Origin: Brachypodium distachyon
Taxonomy: Eukaryota; Streptophyta; Magnoliopsida; Poales; Poaceae
Direction: 5' to 3'
Assembly: GCF_000005505.3 (NCBI RefSeq)
Contig: NC_016131.3
Span: 68,150,355 to 68,214,354 of the forward strand
DNA length: 64,000 nt
A program made the position numbers and the translations under genes. Each line of letters opens with the position of its first letter. Position 1 is the first letter of the stretch. Shown piece after piece: positions 43,782 to 56,640 of the stretch. Under the pieces are notes generated by a model. The model was not told the origin of the DNA and did no database searches. It worked only from the letters and a program-made list of their open reading frames with translations.

Positions 43782-44165
43782 TCATGGCCAAGGCCCGGAG
43801 CGAGCTCGGCCTGCTCGGCCACCACCACCTCCTCCTAAAACATCATCCAACACAATGTTGTTATACAGGTCATTCTTATGGTCAACATACCGTGAGAATA
43901 TCTGAAACTTTGGAACAACAGATGCCATGGCTATAGTGTTAGAATCACTGTCAATAATGCGCAACCCCTCATCCAAGTTCTTTTTAGGAAGCAGCCAATG
44001 CACTTGACACTTTGAGTGAATATAACCTAACTGTTCTATGAAGTCCTTAATCCAGAGAGGTGACCACGTATCAACATGACATCCATCAAAGTAAGCAACT
44101 TGTCCATCCACATAGGTCTTGTTCTTCCCAAAGCCGCAAAAAAATCCACCGTGATTGATTCGCAC
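43782..44165 (-). pseudogene. MULE transposase N-terminal exon (PB1-like domain)
   Basis: A 127-residue frame starts at ATG 44165. It fits the PB1-like N-terminal domain linked to plant MULE-type transposases: RINHGGFFCGFGKNKTYVDG (2-21), then VAYFDGCHVDTWS, an FIEQLGY helix, LDEGLRIIDSD, and VPKFQIFSRYVDH (~84-96). The tail is a Gly-rich read-through. No zinc knuckle or catalytic MULE domain is found nearby, so only an N-terminal exon persists. The upstream minus-strand region (44170-44515) looks like its leader and contains no other gene. Confidence 0.65.
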
Positions 44166-44796
44166 GGAGAATAGATCACTAGTTGCTCCTACCAGTGAAA
44201 TAAGAGAAATTTTGACACCAAATCAGTTCTTCGGATCATCCATTATGAAAAATCGAGCAAATCGAACGAATAGAGCACATTAGGGTTCGGAATTAGAGGG
44301 TTTTGGGGTCAATGTCATATCGTAAAGTGGTCCTCGCTCACCTGGGTGATGACACACAGACTCCATCTCGTCGGAGTGGACCGCCTAGTCCGCCGCCAAC
44401 CAAACCTGCCGTCGTGCCCTTCCGCCGCCTCGCCGTCTGCCGGAGAGCAGTAGAGAGGGGAAAATAGAGGCAGGGAGGGCTTGTGGAAAGAACACAGATT
44501 CAATTTTTTTTGCAAGATTCTAATTCGAGGGGGTTATCTGACGTGTGGGCCCTGTCGACGTGGCGTTAGTCAAAGTGCCACGTCGGCCGGTCAGACGCAG
44601 CTAAACACCATTAGGACCTGCGGTGAACCACTTAACAAACATTTGGGAGTCAAACGCGCATTTTCAAACTTTTAGGACTAACTTGGCACCTTTGCGAAAC
44701 TTTTAGGACTGCGGGTGCATTTTACTCGGTGGGAAATGTGCAAAGTAGTACTACCTCTGTCCCATATTAACTCACTCAAAATTATCCAAATATGTA

Positions 44797-45014
44797 CTTC
44801 CTCCGTTTGGGTTTATAAGGCTCCTATTGAAAGTTGTGACACACTTTGACCAACAATTATTCAAATATAAAACTTATACCATTAGAAAGAGTTTTTCAAT
44901 ACGAATACAACAATATATCTTTTGTGCCGGAATAATCTCGTATTACCGATGCAATTTTTGGTCAAATTTTGGCATAAAATTCCGCGTGGGCCTTATAAAC
45001 CCAAACGGAGGGAG
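44797..45014. mobile_element. Stowaway-type MITE (218 bp) beside a half MITE
   Basis: Left CTTCCTCCGTTTGGGTTTAT, right ATAAACCCAAACGGAGGGAG, TA on both sides. The sequence 44746-44796 is the left half of another Stowaway (CTACCTCTGTCCCATATTAA) whose right half is not found. Confidence 0.88.
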
Positions 45015-45162
45015 TAATTGGTAAGGGTACCAACTACCAATAAAGCCAGTGAGATGTGCATGAACTGTTGATTTAAAATAATCTATCTGTTATTTTCATT
45101 TATACTTGAGAGCAAAGGGCTGTCATTTAATGAATACTGTGAGAATTCATTCTTAGTTTCAG

Positions 45163-46474
45163 GGTGTGGCACAGGCCTCCGGAGAGGCTGCGGCGTGGCT
45201 TGACGCCGTTGACACGAGGTACGGACTATTTTACTGATAGATTACACGAGTTCCTTCTCCTGATGCTGATTATTGTGGACTGCTAGGGTTTGCGTTTTGT
45301 TGTAAGAAGCCAGAGTTTTTTTTGGCAGCTTGTTAGATGTCAGAGTTGATCACGTAAGCATGATTCGGTCGCGCGGATGTGATTTTTGGGGTTATTTATC
45401 CGTACTGCTTCAGGGATTTGGTATATCTGCACTTCGTTGCCCTCTGATGGGTCACGTGATGCTACTTAAAGAGTTCATGCATCAAAGAGATTTCTTGGTT
45501 GATGCCATGTTTCAATGTGTCTGGCTTTTGCAGGTTGAGGGCATGCAGGTCCATGCTAATGAGCGTGGAGTTACACAAACTCGTGGTGGCCGGCATATAT
45601 TTTGATAATCTTACCTGCTGGATGTAAGCACTTAATCATCAACTCCCTCTGCCTTATATAATTATCAGCAAGAAGACAACCAATAAGTGACAATAGAGGG
45701 GTCCTTGCGAGCCTGAAATTCGTATTGCTATTTCTTTCACCGATTGACACATAAGACCCAAGATGGTGATTACGTTGAACCTTTTGGATAAAAAAATTTG
45801 ATGAAAAAGAAACTGAAGAATCTCTTTCATAGGATTCACGCACAGTATTATTAAAAAGGCCTTGGTTCTAATGAATGTTGTAGTTTGCTGTTCTCTTAAT
45901 GCCTTCAAAGAAAAGTTAAATTCATCTTTCTATTGAATTATGTATAGCAATTAGTTTTTCATTTATGCCTTGATTGTATTTTTACATTTGTTTTTATTTT
46001 GGTGTTACTGTTCTGTTCCAATTGCAGATCTAGGTTCATCGTTTTGGAGAATGGTATTCGTACTTTCATCCACACATCTTCTCACCACAAGAATTGCAGC
46101 AGGGTGCTTCATACTGGCATTGGTTGCCGTTCTCTTTGTTGCTAAAAATGCAAGTTTGCTAGTTTATTTTTGCAACTTATGATTTCCATCTTTTGTCTTT
46201 CCTACTTGTTTCACTCAATAACCATGATGATTTGCTAATGTATTATCATCTCTTGCTTGAATTATGCAGTGGTTTCTGCACTGGCTATGCATAGGTATGC
46301 ATGCATAAATACGAGTCCATCTTCATTTACAACTTTACAACATTCTACTTAGAATATAACTTTACAGGTTTCATCGTATCCATTGGTGTTGTTTGGGTCA
46401 TACAAGAATTTATAACTTTCCATGTTCTGACGTTTGTGATTCTATTCATAGCTGGGAGCATAGACCCCCTATGA
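45163..46474 (+). other. Candidate exons of an unrecognised gene
   Basis: Splice-bounded stretches with coding character: 45163-45218 (TTTCAG acceptor, ACGAG|GTACGG donor, reading AQASGEAAAWLDAVDT), 45534-45623 (reading MSVELHKLVVAGIYFDN), 46027 to about 46146 (with TRIAAGCFILALVAVLFVAK in one frame), 46270-46294, and about 46372-46474 (hydrophobic, VSIGVVWVIQEF). The hydrophobic parts suggest membrane segments. The first exons join in phase with a different frame of the third than the hydrophobic one, so a frameshift or a wrong border is likely. I do not recognise the product; it may be a pseudogene. The rest to 47700 shows nothing firm. Confidence 0.3.
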
Positions 46475-47708
46475 TTATATTGTTCTCATTTATCTTGCAC
46501 ACTGGGTCTCGGTGACACAAATTTTATGGTTGCAAATATAGTTCTTATGTTCGTTTGTATGGTACAGGTGTAACGAATAGCTTATTCTCAGTTTATGGTA
46601 AGGAATGAAAAAATTTCCTTGTAGTTTCATGTTAGAATAATCTGTGAGTTGCCTAATTCTAAGTCAAATGTCGTTGAATTATCTAGCTACTTATGGTGAC
46701 ACTATCCCGAAGAGTTAATTCAAGTGACACTGATGAGAAGTGTGTTGAAATCTGTCCTTGCCCTTGCAATGATGTTGGATGGGACATCATATGTTATGAT
46801 CTGCGATTTCAGCCTTTTCCTTCTTTCATGATATTCTATGAAGGTAGTCCTGGCACTAAAAGCGTTAATTTCATCACACAATTGCTATTCTTTGTTTCAG
46901 GGCTTCATCTCATTTAACTTTCTCTGTCCGTCGATATATCATGGACTGGTTATATTGTCTTAGGTGATTCTTACAGTTTCTATTGCAATCTTCTATATTC
47001 TTGTCTTGAAATGCCCATTTCGCCTGTAGTAGCAAACGAGATTACAAGAGCATCAGCTCTGCTGTTTCGAAAACAAAACTGAATGTAGCATAACATCACA
47101 GTACGCATGTGGCCTACTGTGGTTCTTCAGCTAGATGATTAAAGGGAAAATATTTATTAGAAAAATAGGAGAAAAGGTTATATTGTCATTAATGTTCCAC
47201 ATAGTGTTTTTTCCATCTTAATCTCAATGCAGCGGCTAGCTTTTGAGAATTAATATATGCAGTTCAGTCTTGCATATCCAAAATTGCCTAGCCTTCAATA
47301 TGAAATTTATTTATGTGTCACTTCACACAATATATTATTGCTCAATTACAGAAAACATTGTGTGTATTCTTCTGAATTTTTCTCTCTTATTAAACATGCC
47401 TGACTAACTATTGAATTGTTGAAGTAAAGTAAACGTATGCTCGAGTGTTAACTTGTTTCCGCCTGGTTCGAAGATTCAATCAACAGAAAAGGACATATAG
47501 TTACCTATCTTGTTTCTTGTTTGAATATTTTAGCAGTTCTACTTGAATTTATCCATTGATAATTGTCCAGGGTTGCCCCCGCCGCCGCGCCCGCGGCGTG
47601 GATAGCTCGACCCCGACGCCCTCGGACTTGAGGTCCCCATCCACGGCGCGCTTCCACGAGCCAGAGAAAAGGGCCGGTCGGCAGCAAGGTTGCAAGACTC
47701 CTCCTTTC

Positions 47709-47822
47709 ATGTCCTCGATCGTTTCTGGAGATGATCTCATTCCTTGCTGCAATTTTCAGTGACAGATGTCCTCGATCGTTTCTGGAGATGATCTCATTCC
47801 TTGCTGCAATTTTCAGTGACAG
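47709..47822 (+). repeat. 57-bp perfect tandem duplication
   Basis: The unit starting ATGTCCTCGATCGTTTCTGG occurs at 47709-47765 and again at 47766-47822 with no mismatch, implying a recent slippage or repair event. It directly follows a GC-rich coding-like stretch (47575-47700). Confidence 0.92.
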
Positions 47823-48616
47823 AACATTTCAGGAGCGCGGTCGGTTACAAGCACTTCCTAGCATGTTTTTCTTGAGTTAGGGCACCATCTTGAAATATTT
47901 ATGTTTGGCATTGTAGTCGAAGATTATGCTGCGCTGGTTCACTTTAATTGTTTTGCATCCGTTGATTATTTTGTGGCTGGCATTTTCTTCTTGTCTTCTG
48001 TTCATATAACAAACGAAAATCGGAATTTTGTGTTCAGATCTTTAACCATGTGCAAACATTAGTTAAGAAGTGTACAAATGACACATGATCAGCGCTCCGT
48101 GAATATGACCCGTGAAAGGCATCGATACCAAGTTAAGAATACTTCTTACTTCCCTTTGCTTAGAGATTAGTTTATGTTTCTTCTTTCTTACGACGTAGAG
48201 ATTTTGGTTCTTATTACGAGGTAAAGCAAAGCCAAACAGTAGAATTACGGTGCGATGACTACTACCATTCTGTTTCATGCACTCAACATGACATGAATGT
48301 TCCTGTTGGCTGACAAACATTCTTATTTCCGCTTCTGAATGGGCAGAAATCAAGGTTTGTTCCAGGGAGGCGTGCCACAACAATCCCTAGTGTGCTTAAT
48401 AGGCACCAGCTGATCGGAAAATAGCTTTGGAGGAGCTTACTTGCCGAGCCTAGCACGCAATGTTTGCAGGCAGTAACATGCACAAGGTGGAAAGACTATT
48501 AGGCAAACAACGGCAATCTGACAATGATGTATTAAACCTGAGACCACACAGAGCCCTGTCTGTATTCATCTAGCCTTCTCATTTAACAAACCCATGTTCC
48601 AAAATGAAAATAAATA
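47823..48616. other. Intergenic
   Basis: No gene or repeat recognised. Confidence 0.5.
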
Positions 48617-48698
48617 CTCCCTTCGTCACGAAATAAGTGACATGGATTTTTATAGATTTTTATACAAATCCACGTCACTTATTTTGGAACAAAAGGAG
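48617..48698. mobile_element. Stowaway-type MITE (82 bp)
   Basis: CTCCCTTCGTCACGAAATAAGTGAC and its imperfect inverse (GTCACTTATTTTGGAACAAAAGGAG) are flanked by TA. It lies 190 bp outside the left edge of copy B. Confidence 0.8.
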
Positions 48699-49752
48699 TA
48701 ATTTTTTGTTACATCAGAGCACAATTGGAAATCTAGTTGTTTTGTCTTGACCAAACCTCCCAAACACCCCTCGAAATTTGTCTGAATTTCTGAAGTTCAC
48801 GACATGTGAAATGTATGCGCCAATTATTCTCAAATACCAAATCAACCAACAAAAACACCAAATTCAGCTACAACAGTGTTAGCGGGCCAAATATGGTTTC
48901 TGTATTGAAATCCTATTCCGATGACATTGCTGTGCAGAAGCAAAACCAAATTTCAGATCATAAAGATATTCATGAGGTGTTTCTTAGCATGGTGCACCCA
49001 TAAGTTCTTTGTCAGTGTGATGGAATCTCTATCAAGTTCAGTGACTAATTTAAGAAATAAACAGACAAAGCTAAACATTTTCATCTCGCATACATTGCAA
49101 AGTGGAAAATATATAAAGTTTACATTAAAACATAATTGCAATTTCAGCTTTTGCAGTGATCATGCATGCAGTTTTGATGTTTGTCTCCATCGAATTTGGA
49201 TGTTTGCAGAATTATCGCCCTACATTATCCTGTGAGCTCTAACTCTTTGCTCCCTTCCATGAACTTCCTCTTTCTAGGTTTTGGCTCACTATGAAGGTCG
49301 GTCCTGCACAAAAGTGTTAAGCACACCGTTCCGTCAATAGAATATCCTTTGCTTAGTCCAAACGGGTATAGTACAAATAACAATATGAACCAAAGACTGT
49401 CCATTATGAGCTAAATGTAGGATGTAAAAACATGTGCCTGTGAACAAGTTATCCGGTAGAGGTACATGCTTCAATGGACCAACGCTCAATAGTTTACAGT
49501 CATATGAACACCTTCTGTATGATAAGCTGAAACTATACACCTTACAGTCCACATGAAATTCCTGACCTCACAGACTCAGTTGATTGCACAATGACAACAA
49601 TAGATCGCATAATAATCAGACCCAACGAATAAACCTAACTGCTCATGTTTAAGAAAGAAGGAACCAATAGAGATCAGGGAAGGAGGGAAGCATGGTGACG
49701 GATATCAGGTTACACATGGGAACAGAGATTGCACCCAAACAAGATCCTCAAC

Positions 49753-50873
49753 CCAGATATTAACTCAAAAAATACGCGACTCAACCAACCCACTAGAAGG
49801 CAGACGCGACCAAACCTATCCTTGCACCCCTCAATCCGTTTGACTCCAGTGAACTGTACATTTAAACCGAACCTAAGAAAATAGAGGTGTTTGTAGCCAA
49901 CCCATTATCATTAACAGCCTTGATATTGTGCATTTTTAAGTTCCTCGTGTGGCACTCTGAAGTTACCCACTCCCGCTTACTACAGATTACATCAAAAGAA
50001 CAACAGTCGGAGATTAAGAGCAGACTGTCGCGTTTCCCAGAACAACGAGGCAACACATCAGTCAAACTCGGTTGATTGTCTCACTCAGCTTAACTATGAA
50101 GAGCATAAGCTTTAACTTAAATTGGTTTTCATCATGTACACTTTGACTACAATGTACTCACTTTTTTATGACGTGTAAAACATAATTAGCGCAACCAAAA
50201 GAATTCAAACATGAGACCCTGTAGAAATGACAAGATTCTGGTTCCACTAATGCCATTCTATAAAAGCAAATCAAGCGGAACAAGAATTACCAACATTCAA
50301 ACAAGAGCATCAACCCAGATATTAACTAAAAAAATACTCCACTCAACCAACCAGGTAGAAGGCAGATGCGACCAAACCTATCCCTCGTGCGGTGCCTCTC
50401 AATCCGTTTGAATCCAGTCAATTGTACATTTAAACCCAACCCAAGAAAATAGAGGCGTTTGCAGCCAACCCATTATCATACACAGCCTTGATATTGTGCA
50501 TTTTTAAGTTCCTCGTGTGGCACTCTGAAGTTACCTACTCCCGCTTACTACAGATTACATCAAAAGAACGACAGTCGGTGATTAAGAGCAGACTGTTGCG
50601 TTTCCCAGAACAATGAGGCAACACACCAGTCAAACTCGGTTGATTGCCTCACTTGGCTTAACAATGAAGATCATAAGCTCTGACTTAAATTGGTTTTTCA
50701 TCATGTACACTTTGACTACAGCATACTCACTTTTCTATGACACGTAAAACATAATTAGTGCAACTAAAAGAATTCAAACATGAGACCCTGCAGAAATAAC
50801 AAGAATCTGGTTCCACTAATACCAATCTATAAAACCAATTCAAGTGGAACAAGAATTACCAACATTGACAACA
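49753..50873 (-). repeat. 562-bp tandem repeat, two units (copy B)
   Basis: Same two units as in copy A (11703-12826), in the same order. Each unit is more like its counterpart in the other copy than its neighbour, which places the tandem event first. Confidence 0.82.
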
Positions 50874-52279
50874 TTAAATTCAAATACTAGATTCGTTATG
50901 GTAAAAGTACTACTCTGAAAACCATGCCAATGTATTGAACCACTTATACTGTGAATAAGAAGGTACCTGGTGCTAAGCAGATTCATGTACTTGGTGAACT
51001 CGGTGGGAAGAAAAGACTCGAAGTACCAGTACTTTGATTTTGAAAAGTCAGTCTCGCAAGAGATATCCGTTTCTTCTAATTCTGGATTGCTATATGGGTG
51101 GGAAGCCTTAACTGCCTTGCTGCTCAAGTCAACAGAAACTAGCCAAGTCTCGCGGTAACACTTCCCTTCAACCCTCCTCCTCAACACAAAGCAAACAACA
51201 TTGGGGTCGTCAATGCTGATGTGAGGAAACCGCAACGGGATGCGCGGGAGATTCTGAAAACCATCAAGACGCCAGAGATCATCGGACGTAGCCTCATCAG
51301 TCTTCTCCCACTCCATCTTATTCACTTCTGTTCTCTTTAGAGTCCAGGAGGTGACGGTGAAACCAGAAGACTCTGTGAACTCTCCGTGAATCTTGCCATC
51401 ACCGCGCACAACTGTGACGTACTTCAGGGAGCCGCAGCTGGTAACACCGACGGTCTGGTAGGCATCAACCCATCCAGTACCATGACAGTTGTCATACAGA
51501 TTGGGCACTTTTGAAGGGAATTCCTTGTAGTAGAGCACTGGGCTGTCATCGAACACATCACAGAAAATGATGCCATAGCAGTAATCTATCCAGCAGAGGG
51601 AGCTCCCAAATGTGACGACCTTGTCCGCATTCCAGTAGAACAGCAACCGCTCCAAGGAAAAATCGTCCGCACAACCCACGGGTATGAGCGGTGGCTGCTT
51701 GATTTCCCACTGGCTCGATTTGGTCGGGCAAAACACGTGGAGCTCTGATGGTTCCTTAGAACAGCTGACCTGGAGCTCGGCGACTGCAAACTCTTTCTCG
51801 CCACGGCGCACGACGCCGAGATCCAAGCCCTTGGCCCTCCGTTCGCGCTGGTTCGTCCAGACGAAGCCCTCCGCCTCGATCCGGGCCCGGACCTCGGCCT
51901 CGGTGCCGTCAACAGCGGGGAGAAGATCGAGCGACGGCCGAGACGAGCCATCGGTACCGGCTGCTCTGTAGAGGAAGAAGTCGATCATCCCGTACTTGCG
52001 GAGCGTGCGGCCGCGGCGCGCCTCGATGAGGTATGACATCTGAAGGAGCAACGCGTCGCGGTGGGCGGCGACAACGTGGAAGTTGTTGAAGGACGACGCG
52101 CCGGCGTCGACCCGCAGGAGGATGCGGGACACCCGCGGCGGCGCGTGGAGCTGGAATCCGACGTGGAACACGTGCTCCCCGGAGCCGCTGCCGGAGGCCA
52201 CGGTTGAGTCGTCCACGTCAAGGTCGTCCCGGCGGACCACGAAGCGGTCCAGCATAACCCAGTCAGGGAAGAGAGCCAT
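50840..52279 (-). CDS. DUF1618 domain protein, copy B
   Basis: An intact 479-codon frame from ATG 52279, colinear with copy A. It differs at eight residues: S61A-type, L96G-type, a Thr/Ala near 134, Thr/His near 300, Trp/Arg near 360, Trp/Cys and His/Arg near 383-386, and Asn/Ser near 462 (A first, B second; numbering approximate). The family is grass-expanded and of unknown activity. As in copy A, a donor (CACCAG|GTACC) precedes the last ~42 codons, so the true C-terminus may be spliced. Both copies keep the whole frame, which suggests either recent duplication or selection on both. The promoter side faces the MFS fragment. Confidence 0.82.
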   Translation of the reverse strand: MALFPDWVMLDRFVVRRDDLDVDDSTVASGSGSGEHVFHVGFQLHAPPRVSRILLRVDAGASSFNNFHVVAAHRDALLLQMSYLIEARRGRTLRKYGMIDFFLYRAAGTDGSSRPSLDLLPAVDGTEAEVRARIEAEGFVWTNQRERRAKGLDLGVVRRGEKEFAVAELQVSCSKEPSELHVFCPTKSSQWEIKQPPLIPVGCADDFSLERLLFYWNADKVVTFGSSLCWIDYCYGIIFCDVFDDSPVLYYKEFPSKVPNLYDNCHGTGWVDAYQTVGVTSCGSLKYVTVVRGDGKIHGEFTESSGFTVTSWTLKRTEVNKMEWEKTDEATSDDLWRLDGFQNLPRIPLRFPHISIDDPNVVCFVLRRRVEGKCYRETWLVSVDLSSKAVKASHPYSNPELEETDISCETDFSKSKYWYFESFLPTEFTKYMNLLSTRYLLIHSISGSIHWHGFQSSTFTITNLVFEFNVVNVGNSCST

Positions 52280-52492
52280 GGCCGGCGGGGAGGGGGTGGG
52301 ATGGGGGTCGGGCGGCAGCGCGGATCCCTAATCTAGGTCTTGCTTCTCTTTCCCCCTCACTCTCGTTCTTTCTGTCCCTCGAGGATGAGAGAACGGCGTT
52401 TCTACTTTTCTGGTTGGGCTTGAGCACGGATATTGGGGCACTCGCTCCGGAAATACTGATCAGCGCCCGGGCCGCCCAGGCCCAGCAAGCGG

Positions 52493-52903
52493 CCCGTCGT
52501 CTACGCAGACCACGGCCTCGGTGGCCGAACAACTCGCGAGGCCGAGGACGTGGTGCGCGTGCCGACGTTCCAGATCATCGTGGCGCATGGGGTGGCCGGG
52601 TCGGTGCCGTGGTCCCCGCTCACCTTCGTCGCCATGTGACATGGCATAAAACAGACATCGCTGGCTCACATGTACTTTGTCCGTCGTGACTCCAATTTAC
52701 CCAAATATTTATGTATTTATGTGTAAAAAGTGTCTAGATATATGTGATAAAAAATCAATTAATATGAGACGAATGAGCACTAATTAAGTACGGTGCCACA
52801 TGGTACAGAGTAATAGATTAAATTTTGGTCAAAAACTCCGCAACCAGTACGAAGGGAGTCACCTTCGTCGCCATGTGGCTGGAGCTCGTGGGAACGGCAT
52901 GGC
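52493..52903 (+). pseudogene. MFS transporter gene fragment, copy B
   Basis: Same fragment as in copy A but with the better frame: VRVPTFQIIVAHGVAGSVPW continuing SPLTFVAM. It is then cut by a ~221-bp insert bounded by the 18-base repeat CACCTTCGTCGCCATGTG (52621-52638 and 52860-52877). Beyond it MWLELVG resumes. It is non-functional. The rest to 53957 has no gene. Confidence 0.55.
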
Positions 52904-53957
52904 CGTCGACGTCGTGGCTGCCATGGCCGCATTCGCGAGCACCCGGGACCTCGAGCTCACCTGGGAGACGCACCGACGATGCCCCTCCGCCCCGCGCTGT
53001 CCGCCTGCAGACCCGACCCGCGCCGTTGTGCCACTACACCGTCCGCGTGGCAAGTGGCTTGGCCACGTTGGCGCTGACTCGTGGGTCCCACCTGTCAAAA
53101 TCTCGGTTAAAAGGGCAAACAGCCCATTAGAACCTAGCTGCAACTGATTAGACGAACAACCGGTGAAAAGCACAAGTTTTTTGTCCAACTAGTGTTTTGC
53201 GCAACAACGCCCCCAAAATCTGCTGGATTGTGCAATTTCCTCGATTTACATCACACGGTGTCTTAGTTAGCATTTTGTCTTCAATGGAGCTATGAGTCAT
53301 CGTAGTGATTACCGGCCTTCGGCCTTTTTTTGGGAAATAGGCACACCATCCACCTTCGATCTTTCGGCTAAATATCCAATATGTTTGACTAAATTTCATA
53401 AAACCATGCTATTTTGGGCTAAGGTTTCAACGGACGGAACCAATCTGGTTTTTGTCTATTTGATACACATTTTGGGGTAACTTTTTTCACTTAACCCAAA
53501 TCTATCGGTCTAATACAAATCCTAACAAGTTTTCGTGCGAACCGACTTGATTTTGCTCGCTCTTATTTGTGTTCTCCCCCTCTACCCCGACCAGTCCACT
53601 GTTGACTCAATCCCCGCCGCAAGAGAAGCTCAATGATGGTGATGGACCACGCCGATAGGAAGGAGTTTGATGATGGCTGGTCGGAGCAAGCATCGTCAGT
53701 CTGAATTTCTCGATGAAGGCCTGGTAGGTTCAATACCCGCATTGCCAGCCGATTTTGTGGCTCGATTTAGGGTTTGGGTGTCTTGGTTAGATGGGGATTC
53801 CGTGAGGTTCGTTTTATTTTGTTGTATGCAGGCAATATGGGCGCATGTGAGGTAGCAAGATGCCATGTTACATCGACGATGTGCAACAAATCTTACCTTG
53901 TAATTCCTACCCCTGATTGCTTCACATAATATAGATAGTCATCTACTGAATACCCAC

Positions 53958-54387
53958 CGGCCACCATAAGATCTACCATATTCAACAGGTTCAAATACGT
54001 CCTTCCAACTGTCCTATGCACTTTCTCTTTGCCTTTTGAACACAAATTCACCATCCACAACTGATCCTCCGAGCTACCATTTTTAGAAATTAATTACGCA
54101 TGGTACTAGCAAATCTTACAAAAGCAAAAAAAACATTAATTTCAAAACACACGATACTACCAGAGCGGAGCACCAATTGCGCGCCAAAAAGATCTCATTG
54201 CAAAAACCCTAGTTCAATCCAAACAAAATTGATTGCAAAATCCCAAATAATTGAATCGGTACACACTATTAGACCTAGAGCAAGAAGATTCTACCACAAA
54301 TCTACATCCTAATTTTTTTCAAACCACAAACAAGGGTTCGCGGGGAAGGGGGGGGGGGAAATCTAGGGTTCGTGGGAATAAGGGTTG
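53958..54387. other. Non-coding sequence absent from copy A
   Basis: No gene recognised. AAACCCTAGTTCAATCC at about 54205 resembles a plant leader sequence. It ends with the left target duplication GGTTG (54383-54387) of the next element. Confidence 0.45.
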
Positions 54388-55692
54388 TGAAAGATCGGTA
54401 TGGTCGACTAGAGGGAGGGGGAGGGGGTGAATAGGCGACTAACAAATTTTATTTTTTCTTTTCACTTTTAAGGATACAAGCATCAATACATGGGTTCACT
54501 ATAACGTCTAAATGGTGAACACCCCTAGTATGATGCAATAGCCGAAGCACTAGCCGAAGCACAAGATAAACAATTAAGCTTAGCAAGTAAGTAAAAGGCC
54601 AAGAATGATACCACACGGGGAGACGAAGATTTCACCGGAGTTCCACCTATTGGGGTCGGTGTACGTTTCCGTTTGGATGAGTGCTCTACCACAAAGGTAG
54701 AGGCGCCACAAAGGCTCACTCTATTCTCCAACTCACCACACCACAAAGGTGGGATGAGCTCTCACAACACCACTCTAGTAAAGGTGAGGTAAGTTCCACT
54801 AGTGGCTTCCTTGAGGGCGAATGCCGAACCCTTACAAACAAGGAGAAGGGCACAACTCCACAACTTAATTGGAGGCTCCTTCCTGAATCCTCAAGCACCT
54901 CCTCACAAGATTGGAGGCCTTGAAGAGACACCTTCTGGCCAGGGATCCCAAAATCTCAAGAGTAACAAAATCCACAAAGGAAACAAGGGGAATCAACCTT
55001 TTGCTTTGGTGAAACCATAGATCTAGATTTTATCTTCCAATTCTCAAAGAATCAACAAGAGGGGAGCTCTATGGAGGGAGATCTAGCACTTTAAAACTTT
55101 AGAAATGGTGTGGAGAGAGTTGGGCTTCGGATAAGTTCATCCCGAGGTAGGGGATGACTATTTATGGGGGTCCCGAAATCTAACCGTTATGCACTGAGTC
55201 TGCCGGGAGTGGAGGTAGGCCGGAAGTTCCGGTACCCCGGAAGTTCCGCCCTTGTTCTGGTCCAACCTCCGGAAAACCATGCTCTAGTCAGTAGCGTCGT
55301 GGAGCTGGTCCGGAGGAAGGGTGGAAGTTCCGCCCTGCCGAAGGTTGGCTGGAAGTTCCGGACCTGGCAACAGACCTGGTAACACAGCTAGACTTTGGGT
55401 GGCTCTCTCTCGCACGGGTAGGCTTTATGTGGGTGCAAATACGATAGTTTATGTACGTGAAGTTGATTCAGTCATTACCTTCCCATGTGGACTCCCTCTT
55501 AATAGTACGGAGTTCCTACGACTCAATCAAACCAAAAAAGCCGCTAAACACCGCTACGCTTCTTTCCTTTTTGAGGGCAACGAACTGTCTTGTGCCATTT
55601 GATCTCAAATCTGAAACACTCGAGCACACGGTTAGTCCATGTGTCATGTTGTCATTAACGCCAAAACACTTAGGGAGAGAAATGCCCTTTCA
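54388..55692. mobile_element. Solo LTR (1,305 bp) with 5-bp TSD
   Basis: It starts TGAAAGATCGGTATGG and ends ATGCCCTTTCA. TG..CA ends sit in a 6-bp inverted repeat (TGAAAG/CTTTCA), with target duplications GGTTG at 54383-54387 and 55693-55697. No internal coding sequence. A typical product of LTR-LTR recombination. Same family as 26496-27767. Transcriptional orientation not determined. Confidence 0.88.
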
Positions 55693-55697
55693 GGTTG

Positions 55698-56640
55698 GGT
55701 GATGAAAATGAATAGAGGATACATAAGACATACTTGAGTCCAGTGAATTGGTCGATCCAATCCATCTATGCTGCAACCAACGATCTACAACGGCCATCGC
55801 AAAAGTCGCCTCTGACTCGCCTCTTCTCCTCTCCTTCCGTTCAGACTTGAAACAGGATATTGATGAAGTGTTGACTGGTAGATGGAAAGGCCCACGCTAT
55901 ATGAGAGAGCAAAATAGGGTCAGGTCATGTGGAAACCCATTAGGAGTCCTAAGTAGACAAGTGGGTCGAGGCAAATAACAACCTAGCACCTTACATGCAG
56001 GCCCGACCAGTCAGATTCCCTGTCAAATGCCTTAATCCGGTTGATTGGGTTATGTAAAAAATGTACCCAAAAACATGTGGCAAGCAGATGATAATGCGAT
56101 ATTGGTCGTGCCCATTGAAATCCTAGCCCCAAAGTGGTTTTGTGAAATTTACTATGTATCCTTTGATCGTTTCTACAACATCAATGCATCCATCTCACTA
56201 CGGCCAGTGCACGCTCACAGCCTACCAAAGTAAGAGCCTGTTGGGAAAGAAAGGCATTTTTAGAGGTTTAGCTTATTATGCATTTTCTAGAGGTGTTTGA
56301 AACAAAAGGTGAAAACAATACCCATTCCTTAGGTTTTCGATTGACTGATTTTACCTTAACACTCCAACCTATTCTTGTGTTGTCATATTTCTGTGTTTTG
56401 TATCCCTAGATTTAGCCACTTTAGAGGATCACTTTTTTTTTTGACTCAAAAAGATCACATTTTAATATCTAGATTATTGTACCAAGCAAAAAAAAAGGTT
56501 CTTTGTTTGGATGATTGGAACTTTTTTGGTGTACTAATGCTACTTTACGGCTCTAGACATTCTTATGGCCAAGGTTAGCCAACTTATGGCAAACAAAATC
56601 TTGATCAACATTATGGATAGCTAAATTTTTAGGAAACCCG
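55698..56640. other. Non-coding sequence
   Basis: Nothing recognised. Bases 56629-56640 are the left target duplication of the following retroposon. Confidence 0.5.

Larger units (their letters stand above)
48890..53957. repeat. Segmental duplication, copy B
   Basis: This copy matches 10839-16005 with scattered substitutions and few small indels. It contains the 562-bp tandem pair, the DUF1618 gene and the MFS fragment. Unlike copy A, it continues (with insertions) into the intact RR21-like gene, so it is the likelier original location. The non-coding part 48890-49750 shows no gene. Confidence 0.92.

Noticed and set aside
45163..46474. Possible PIG-H (GPI-anchor synthesis) gene
   Set aside because: The hydrophobic exon and position of short exons recalled PIG-H, but no conserved PIG-H motif is present, so no name was given.
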